Below are positions 32,873 through 39,706 of a stretch of DNA of 39,706 nucleotides, one piece after another. The position numbers and the translations under genes were made by a program. Origin of the DNA: Haplomitrium mnioides (Eukaryota > Marchantiophyta > Haplomitriopsida > Calobryales); the NCBI GenBank assembly GCA_049999725.1, contig JBNGIS010034399.1, forward strand, positions 1 through 39,706, written 5' to 3'. Within the stretch, counting starts at the first letter, position 1; every line of letters starts with the position of its first letter. Under the pieces are notes generated by a model, which was not told where the DNA came from, did not search any database, and saw nothing but the letters and a program-made list of their open reading frames with translations.

Positions 32873-33312
32873 TGTAATAGTACAAGCATGATGTTGTGCT
32901 ACTTATAAGAAAATAGAGAGGAGTGAAAGAAGTGGTAGAGAGTTATTTCTAGCGTTGAATTGAGATAAGATTACTTAACTTTGAAGTTACTTTAGAGCTT
33001 TTAGGGTTGAAAGTGGAAGTGATTCTAAATGAGCAACTTTAGGGTTGAAATTAGAAGTAGCTTCTAAGTGATCAATTCTAGGGTTGAAATTTGAAGTGAC
33101 TTATAAGTGGAGAAAGAGGGATGACACCTTTTTCTCTTGTATAAATAGAAGGATTTCATAGCCATACTCTTCATTTTGAAGTTCCTCTCAAATCACTTAG
33201 GCTCTTTGATTGCTTGGCTTTTGCTTGCATTATTGGTTTTTAGTTGAAGAACTCTATTAGAGTTTACTATGAGATCTTACTCATTTGGATTTGGTCTTTG
33301 AGTTCTTTTACG
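32873..33312 (+). repeat. 5' LTR of element D1
   Basis: Begins TGTAATAGTACAAGCATG and ends TTCTTTTACG (CA mutated to CG). TATAAATAGAAGG near 33142. A primer-binding site, TGGTATTAGAGC at 33314-33325, follows after one base, one change from the initiator Met tRNA complement. The 39 bp type subrepeat around AGGGTTGAAATT is present twice near 33030-33110. Confidence 0.92.
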
Positions 33313-33352
33313 TTGGTATTAGAGCTACAATTTGTTTTTTGTTGTGAGTTAC

Positions 33353-33601
33353 ATGGAGAATCAAGATGCGATAGTTCAAGCAATGCAACAATGGCTTAAA
33401 CATCTAACGTCTTTTAGAAGTGAGAATAAAAGAAAAAACAACTTTTTCAAAAGAAGAGAGTTATGAGCGATTTCCAATGCCAAAAGCATATGATAAGAAG
33501 ATGGTTTGTTGTGCATTCAAGAACTTTATGTTCAATTGTAAGCAATATTTTGAAGCTACAAACATAAGAAAAGATGGTTGATGAATTCTATTTGCAAGAA
33601 G
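33353..33601 (+). pseudogene. gag: Element D1 gag, N-terminal fragment
   Basis: ATG at 33353 opens MENQDAIVQAM, the family I gag start. Sequence matching FPMPKAYD and NCKQYFEA can be followed through frame changes to 33600, where D2 begins. The left D2 flank is AGAAG (33597-33601). Confidence 0.8.
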
Positions 33602-34035
33602 TGCAATAGTACAAGCATAAGGTTGTGTAATTTATAAGAAAATAGAGAGGAGTGAAGGAAAAAGGCAGTGAGTCATTTTTAGGGTTAAGATTGGACTACT
33701 TGCCTTTGAAGTCACTATTGGTAGAGAGTCACTTTTAGGTTACTTGCATTTGAAGTCACTTTTGGTAGAGAGTCACCTTTAAGGCTGAAATTAGAAGTGA
33801 CTTGTAAATGAAGAAAGAGGGAGTACACCCTCTTCTCTTGTATAAATAGAAGGGCTTCTTAGCCCCACTCTTCATTCTGGAGTTTTTCTCGAATCACTTG
33901 GGTTCTTTGGTTGCTTGGCTTTTACTTGCACTCTTGGTCTTAGCTTGGACCTTAAGTTGCTTTTGGTTGAAGAACTCTATTAGAGTTCACTATGAGTTCT
34001 TACTCATTTGGATTTGGTCCTTGAGTTCTTTTATA
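33602..34035 (+). repeat. 5' LTR of element D2
   Basis: Begins TGCAATAGTACAAGCATAAGG and ends TTCTTTTATA (CA mutated to TA). TATAAATAGAAGG near 33841. Family I LTR sequence throughout. Confidence 0.92.
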
Positions 34036-34036
34036 T

Positions 34037-34048
34037 TGGTATTAGAGC
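34037..34048 (+). promoter_or_regulatory. Primer-binding site of element D2
   Basis: TGGTATTAGAGC, one base changed from the initiator Met tRNA complement, one base after the LTR. Confidence 0.9.
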
Positions 34049-34073
34049 TATGATTTCTTTTAGTGTAAGTTAC

Positions 34074-34700
34074 ATGGAGAGTCAAGATGAGGTGGTTCAA
34101 GCAATGGAACAACGACTTGAACATCTTTCACGCTTTTTGGAAGTGGGAATAGAAGAAAGAGCAATGTTTCAAAAAGAAGAGAGTTATGGGCGATTTCCAA
34201 TGCCAAAAGCATTTGATGGAAAGGTGACTTATGGTGCTTGTGAGAACTTCATTTTCAATTGTGAACAATATTTTGAAGCTATAAACATTAGAGAGGATAG
34301 TTGGAAAATTCTTTTTGCGGCAAGCCAATTAGAAGGAGTTGCAAGAACTTGATGGAGATATCAAAAAGAACAAGCACAACGTGGATTTGTTGCTCTTATT
34401 GTTTCTTGGTATGAGTTCAAAGAAGGAGTGATTTCAAAATTTAGGGTTGTAAATGCTTCAAAAGTAGCAAGAGATCAATCAGCCAAATTGAAGCAACTTG
34501 GTACAGTGAGAAGTTATGTGACACATTTTCAAGGTATAATTATGCAAATTCCTGATATAAGAGAAGAAGAAGCATTAGACCACTTTATTCGGGGATTGAA
34601 GCCTCATACGAGAACAGAAGTTACTATGAGAGAGCCTACTCAATTAGAAGAAGCAATGTGTATGACGGAGCGGCATGACTCATTAATCACGACTACATAA
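34074..34700 (+). pseudogene. gag: Element D2 gag
   Basis: ATG 34074 opens MESQDEVVQAMEQ. Landmarks follow in one frame: EHLSRFLEVG, RFPMPKAFDG, FIFNCEQYFEA, then TGA at 34350-34352 where element B has TGG (second Trp of TWWRYQ). The frame resumes with FKEGVISKFRV, LKQLGTVRSYV, DHFIRGLKPHTR and MTERHDSL to TAA 34698-34700. No CCHC zinc knuckle lies before the protease; only about 28 codons separate the two and contain a lone CEQC. Confidence 0.9.
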
Positions 34701-35243
34701 GTTAGATCTCCTCCTCAACTATGTGAACAATGTCCTAAAAACCTTGCAAGCTCTAATGGAATTAAAATTCCGACAAGAATTTGAGGTGCCTTGTTCCATC
34801 TTGATGGTATGATTGAGGAGCACTCTTGTAGAATGTTGGTTGATAGTAGGAGATTTGAAAATTTTATGTCACTACATTTTGCTAAGATAATCAAGGAAAA
34901 ATATATGCCTATCAAGGAGAGTGTTGTGACTATGGCTGATGGCCAAAAGCATGACATGTTTTGCTCTCAAAAGCCATTCCTTCTAAGCATTAGAAAAGAA
35001 TATATAGAATCTATGCAATTTGTTATTTCACATATACAATATGACATCATTTTAGGATTGCCTTGGCTTGAAGACAGGTCCACTCAATTTGATTGGAGAA
35101 AACAACAAATTCAAGTTACTTTACAAGGTAAGAAATTCCTTTTGGGATGTTTGACACCTTTGGTGAAGAAGTTTAAATCAATTAAGCATGTTAATTCAGT
35201 GGAGAAAGAGTTGTCTGTTTTTGCTGTTTAGATTAAACCCCTC
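34701..35243 (+). pseudogene. pol: Element D2 protease and linker
   Basis: Same frame as gag. The active site region reads MLVDSRRFENF: Asp-Ser is kept but Arg replaces the essential Gly. The conserved second half, QYDIILGLPWLED, is intact. A Lys-rich linker leads to TAG 35229-35231 and reverse transcriptase. The gag frame continuing into protease without a shift suggests a single gag-pol ORF for this family before decay. Confidence 0.88.
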
Positions 35244-35926
35244 ATGGACTTGAGTAAGAAGGGGGGAAAAGGTGCACCTACCTTAATGATAGATGATATT
35301 TTGAAGGAGTTTGCGGATGTGTTTCCGGAGGATTTGCCAAAGGGGTTACTAGAGGATCGAGGAATGCCTTTTCCGATTGACTTGATACCGCGAAGCACTC
35401 CTTATAATCAACCTATATATTGGCTATCACCACAAGAATTAGAGGAGCTTTGAAAGACATTGACGGTTCTTCTTGAGAAGGATTTTATTCAACACAGTAC
35501 TTCTCCTTGGGGAGCTCCGATATTCTTTGCACCAAAGAAAGATGGTGGATTTCATCTTTGTACAGATTATACAGAATTGAACAATCAAATAGTGAAGAAT
35601 GCCTATCCTCTACCTCGTATTGATGATTTGTTAGATCAATTGAGTGGTGCACGATTCTTTTCTAAGTTGGATCTTCAAACTGGCTATTGGCAAATTCCAA
35701 TCAATCCAAGTGATATATCAAAGATAGCTTTTCACACAATGTATGGGCATTTTGAGTAGAAGGCTTTAAAATTTGGTCTTACTAATGCTCTGGAGATATT
35801 CATGGATCAAATGCATCAAGTTTTTGATGGGTTATTAGATAAGTTAGTGTTGGTATTTTTGGACGATATCTTTATCTCTAGTAAAAGTGAAGTTGAGCAT
35901 CGTGCTCATCTCAAGCAAGTACTACA
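35244..35926 (+). pseudogene. pol: Element D2 reverse transcriptase
   Basis: Frame 3 through DDILKEFADVFPEDLPKG, YWLSPQELEEL (TGA 35451-35453), [31 protein letters not shown] and [18 protein letters not shown] 35757-35759 follows HFE. The catalytic LVFLDDI is intact near 35860. TGA at about 35928 and a frame change end this part. It keeps the core residues needed for the polymerase fold, but cannot be read through. Confidence 0.92.
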
Positions 35927-36660
35927 ATGACTACGCAATTGGAGTTTTATTGCAAGAAGTCCAATTCTGAGTTTTGGAAGCAAGAGGTGACTTATCTAGA
36001 GCATAAAATGTCTACGTATAACATCAAAATGGAGGAAGAAAAAATTAAAGCTATAATTGTAGAGTGGCCAACATTGAATGATGCAAAGTATGTTCAAGCT
36101 TTTAATGGATTAGCAAATTTTTGTCGAAGATTCATTCATTACTATGCTCATATTGTTGCACCGCTTACGAATTTACTAGAAAAGGATGCAAAGTTCAAAT
36201 GGATGACCAAGGAGCAAGTGCCATTTCAACAACTCAAGGAAGCGTGATATCTTGTCTAATTCTACAACCATATGATATAAAAAGGTGTTGTATAGTTGAT
36301 TTTTATGCTTTTAATTTTGCTATTGGAGTGGTTTTACAGCAAGAGTTTGAGTATGGACTTCATCCAGTTGCCTTCATGTCACACCGATTGAATGCAACGG
36401 AGAGAAATTATTTTGCAAGAGATTGAGAGCAATTAGAAATGGTTTATATTACCAAAGTGTGGAGGCACTATCTTTTGGGAAAATCTGTACTTATGCACAC
36501 AGACTACAAGCCATTGCTTCAAGCAATCCACTTGGAAAATATGATAAGTTGTCATCATCGATGGGAAGATCAACTACAACTCTTTGATTTCAAGTTGGAG
36601 TACAAGTCAAGAAGGTTCCACACTATTCTTGATGCATTTTCCCAAAGACCGAATCATCGA
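35927..36660 (+). pseudogene. pol: Element D2 connection and RNase H
   Basis: Frame 2 to 36247 (FWKQEVTYLEHK, AFNGLANFCRRFIHYYAHIVAPL), then frame 1. RNase H starts CCIVDFYAFNFAIG, with Tyr where B' has the catalytic Asp (DFDA). TGA 36424-36426 interrupts RDREQ. The later motifs are kept: EQLEMV (Glu) and MHTDYKPLLQ (Asp), then DAFSQRPN near 36630-36656. Confidence 0.88.
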
Positions 36661-37017
36661 ATAAATACACTAGAGATAGCAAATGCTAGTATATTACATC
36701 TTGATGAAGCAACCAATGACAACTTTCGACAAAAGTTACAAGAAGGCGTCTTCTTTACTCTTGTTAAAGCACGTTTGGTGGTCCAAGATAGTGAGTATCA
36801 TACCTTTTCTATTCGAGATGGTATTCTCTATCAAGGCCATCAAATATATGTTCCACAAGATGATGCGCTACGAATGGCATGTTTACAAGAAGCATATGAC
36901 ATTTCTATTTCTAGGTATCTTAGAGTAGAAAAGACTATGGAGTTGCTTCAACAGACTTAGTGGTGGCCAAATCTAGCTCAAGATGTTCGTGGCTTTGTTC
37001 GTTTTTGTGAAAGTTAT
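36661..37017 (+). pseudogene. pol: Element D2 integrase N-terminus, truncated by Y
   Basis: Frame 1 continues through SIRDGILYQGHQIYVPQDD to the zinc-binding region. Both expected His positions read Tyr or other residues (AYDISISRYLRV). The Cys pair is reached as FCESYC just before 37018, where the sequence stops matching B and B'. TAG at 36958-36960. Confidence 0.83.
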
Positions 37018-39706
37018 TGTGGGAGCACGGTTGCTGACAGAGAATCAGAAATAGCTTGAATAAGTTATTTTTGACATAGTGGAGTAAGAAGGAAATGGGA
37101 AAGCTTTAAGTTTTGGATTAATGAGTGTAGAATTGTAAGATGTAAGGATTAGAGGAATAGTTTTGATATCATTGGCCAAGGAGAGAGGGCTAAATGATGA
37201 AGAAGTGATGTTCTTTCTAGTGGGGGAAAAAAAATTGTAAAACTAATCTAGTTGTTGAGGGCCAGCCAACCCCTATCAATCTATATGTGTGTTGATGGAC
37301 AGCTTGCCCAAAAGCCAGTGGAAGTGTATTGGAGGATAATTTTCCCTGTGTGTGCCCTGAACTAGATCCGTCCAAGGGCAGAGTATTAAGCGGTGGCCTT
37401 ATACCCATGTGGGGCTGCCTCTTGAAGGGTAATTAGAGTCAAATGTTTATATAGTGCTTTTGACTTATGACAGAAGACTTATGGGACATTTGGAGGTGAC
37501 TGGGGAAAGCCACATGTTATGAAGCATTCGAGGGAGCCACGAGTGTTTGGATCAAGATGGGAATCCGAAGACGAGGAAGAGATTTTCGAAATTGATCAGC
37601 TATGAGTAAGGGGAATTAATCCGAATTGAAGGATGATTGTTTGTTGTGCGAAGGAGGAGATGATTTGTAATGATCCGATACGAAATGGAAGCTCTACGAA
37701 TGAAAGGTAAGATTGATCAGCGTTGAAGGTTTCTGAAGCATTCGAATGTCATAAAATTCAAGGAATAAAATCTGCGAAGCAAATTCTTGAGAAGGAATGT
37801 TCAATGGATTGGTTAAGAGGAAGGTTCGTTGGCACGGAGTTTTCTGATGACAAATGAAGGTGCTTGGGGAAATCAAATTGAGGCGATGCTGCGGATAGAT
37901 TTGCGTAAGTACTTGGTGCGGAAATGCTCCTGCTGCGAAGTGATGAGCTGCAAAAGGAAGAATTGTATTACGAAAGGAATCGAAGTGAAGAATGGTCGTG
38001 CGTAATAGGCCGAAGCGAAAATGTGTGGAAAGGAAGCGAATAAAGTGGGAATCAATTGGATCAGCGAGGAAGTGACCGACGACGAATTTCTGCTGTGTGA
38101 ATAATTAGAATTGGAAGGAATTAAAATTTTAAAGGGTTGAGAAGAATTGGAAGTGAAGTGGAGTCCGTGGTCTGTGGAGAGTCCGTGAGTCCGAAGAAGG
38201 CTTCGAAACTTCGCGTTACATTGTGGGGAACCCCAGTTAAGGGGGTTCCGATTTGCTTTCCGAAGTGGGGAACCCCGGTTACATGGGATTTAGTTTTGTG
38301 TCCGTGTGGGGATCCGAAGTGGGACACCTCGGTTTTAAATGGTTCCGATGGGGATTACGAAGTGGGGAGCACCGGTTAGGAAGGTTGCTTTCCGAGGAGA
38401 TTAACAAAACGGAGATTGGCGAAATAGCGATGAAGCGAAGCAGTGATGTATGAAATAGCGACTTATCGGTGTTTTGTGCGGGAAAAGGAAAGGTACGTGA
38501 GGAAAGAAAGTTGAAAGACGAATTGGTGATTTGTTATGGTTTCGGTGTGGAAGTCGAACTGAAAGTTTGAAAGTTCGGAAAGGGCGAAATGACTACTATG
38601 CGGAATTTGAAAAGTTCGAATTTGAAGTGGAAGAGTTAGTGAAACTTTGGAATTAGTATAAGAACGATCGTTAGTAATTTGTTCTTATGGCGAGTTTAGT
38701 TTGTGTAAGTAAGTGAAAGGGTGTTATTTAGTTTAAGAACGGCTTATGAGTTGTTAGTTCTTATTGTAAATTTAGTGTAAAGAAGTTAGTGTGTAGAGAA
38801 GCAAGTTAGTTTGAATTGGAATTAGAGTGACTGTTATTATCAGTTGAGTAGGACAGAGGGTACAAGCTTGTTGGCGAGTTCCTGTTTTGCTGGTTAGTCT
38901 CATTGTACATGTGTGCTTCAAGAAATATACAGAGAGTTCATGTCTGTCAGGTCCCCTGCTCATGGTTGTTGATTGCAGATTCATGAGGAGCAGTTTGAGG
39001 AAGGAACAAGGATTTGCAGTTAGAGTTGGTTGGTGAATGTTTTGCAGGTTTTCAATTGAAGAAAGCAGTCAGGTAGCATTAGAGGAGTGCATGTCAAGAG
39101 TTGCCTGAGTGTGTCCTGTTGGTGGGCTTGGGTTCTGAGTTCCAAGTTGTAAATCTGTGGGAGATTTAGTGGCAAATCAATTCTGCTTTAAGTTCTGTTC
39201 TGTTCTGTGATTGTTATATTTTTAAGAAGAGAACCTTCTGTGGTCAATCAGTCAGTGGATACTGGTTGGTGGGTTGCAGTAGAGCAAGGAGTGCTCAAGA
39301 TTGTGTGTGCCTATGGAATAGGTGGGCATTTCAACAAATAAACAGAGTAGTGGTTGGAGGAACAACAGTTGGATGTGAGATCAGGAGGGTCGTTCCATAG
39401 TTGAGTTCTCAACATCAAGCTCTGGGATATATTGGGTTGGAGTGGCTTGAGTATCTAGTTTGAGGGAAGTGAGATGTTGTAATGAAGGTAGGCACTGGAG
39501 TGTTAGTTTGAGAGTTCCTAGCAAGTTGGGGAACTGGTTGCTTGTGAATTTCTCTGATTCAGCTTCTGTTTAAAATCAGCCTGTACAACAGCTTTCTTAT
39601 CCTGGAAGTATCAGTCATACAATTTGAGTAATTCTTGGCTTTTGTTCTATTATAGTAAGTAGTAGTAGTAGTTTTAGTGTTTGGTTTTGTGGAGAAAGGT
39701 TGTCAG
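37018..39706. other. Block Y: unidentified sequence, possibly a long LTR of another element
   Basis: Starts TGTGGGAGCACGG inside the D2 integrase, a TG start compatible with an LTR. TATA-like TTTATATAG near 37447 and AGTATAAGAACG near 38654 are candidate promoter boxes. A four-copy degenerate repeat lies at 38222-38390. No ORF shows a known domain and no primer-binding site was found to the window end. Parts resemble block X in inverse orientation (38222-38290 against about 26700-26765; 38565-38600 against about 26140-26165), pointing to a shared repeat family. No tRNA or host gene is seen. Confidence 0.45.
38222..38390 (+). repeat. Degenerate GTGGGGAACCCCGGTTA repeat
   Basis: Four diverged copies start near 38222, 38264, 38317 and 38359, each with GTGGGG(A/G) followed by a CCCCGGTTA-like run; GGTTCCGAT follows in some. 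Spacing is 42-53 bp. A similar GTGGGG...CCGGTTAA and GTTCCGAT pair is seen on the minus strand near 26700-26765. Confidence 0.6.

Larger units (their letters stand above)
32873..33601 (+). mobile_element. Element D1: family I gypsy, 5' part, interrupted by D2
   Basis: Its 5' LTR, primer-binding site and gag N-terminus are in the window. D2 starts at 33602 inside its gag. The rest of D1, with the right target duplication of CTTGT, would lie beyond D2 and Y, outside the window. Confidence 0.88.
33602..37017 (+). mobile_element. Element D2: family I gypsy nested in D1 gag, cut by Y in integrase
   Basis: 5' LTR (33602-34035), primer-binding site, gag, protease, reverse transcriptase, RNase H and the start of integrase are in order. 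At 37018 unrelated sequence Y begins within the integrase zinc-binding region. D2 is the best-preserved family I copy in the window: gag, protease and most of reverse transcriptase share one frame, interrupted by stops. Confidence 0.9.

Overview
The window is plant nuclear DNA made almost entirely of old, nested LTR retrotransposons plus one interrupted tandem satellite. No host gene, tRNA gene, rRNA gene or CRISPR array was recognised. Plant origin is inferred from three things: Ty3/gypsy elements ending in a chromodomain (chromoviruses), primer-binding sites that read as the complement of the initiator Met tRNA 3' end, and a Ty1/copia element with plant-type gag and pol. The layering and decay suggest a large, slowly purged genome. 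The species cannot be named from this sequence.

Layout. 1-5479: a Ty1/copia element whose 5' end lies outside the window. Its pol keeps one reading frame apart from stops and carries a long in-frame peptide repeat inside reverse transcriptase. It ends in a 141 bp LTR and is inserted in the 5' LTR of a gypsy element called A here (5480-10266). A has a duplicated gag region and is cut off inside integrase. From 10267 a 59 bp satellite runs in three blocks (10267-11049, 16033-17851, 31915-32872). The blocks are separated by gypsy elements of one family (family I): B on the minus strand (11050-16032, target duplication ATATC), B' on the minus strand (17852-31914) and D1 on the plus strand (from 32873). 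D2, same family, sits inside the gag of D1 (from 33602).

B' is itself split by element C (21248-30969, plus strand), which belongs to family II together with A. C is split by a block X (23353-27455) that contains a minus-oriented solo LTR (24999-26134). At 37018 another sequence (Y) interrupts the D2 integrase and runs to the window end. The nesting reaches five levels: satellite, B', C, X, solo LTR.

The genes are broken parts of retrotransposon life cycles: gag (particle), protease, reverse transcriptase/RNase H (cDNA synthesis) and integrase with chromodomain (insertion into chromatin). Every element carries stops, frameshifts or lost catalytic residues, so none looks autonomous. The least ordinary features are the GPxV peptide repeat within the copia reverse transcriptase, the 7-unit higher-order period of the satellite, and the repeated landing of one chromovirus family in that satellite. 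All coordinates and comparisons were made by eye; no database search or alignment program was used.
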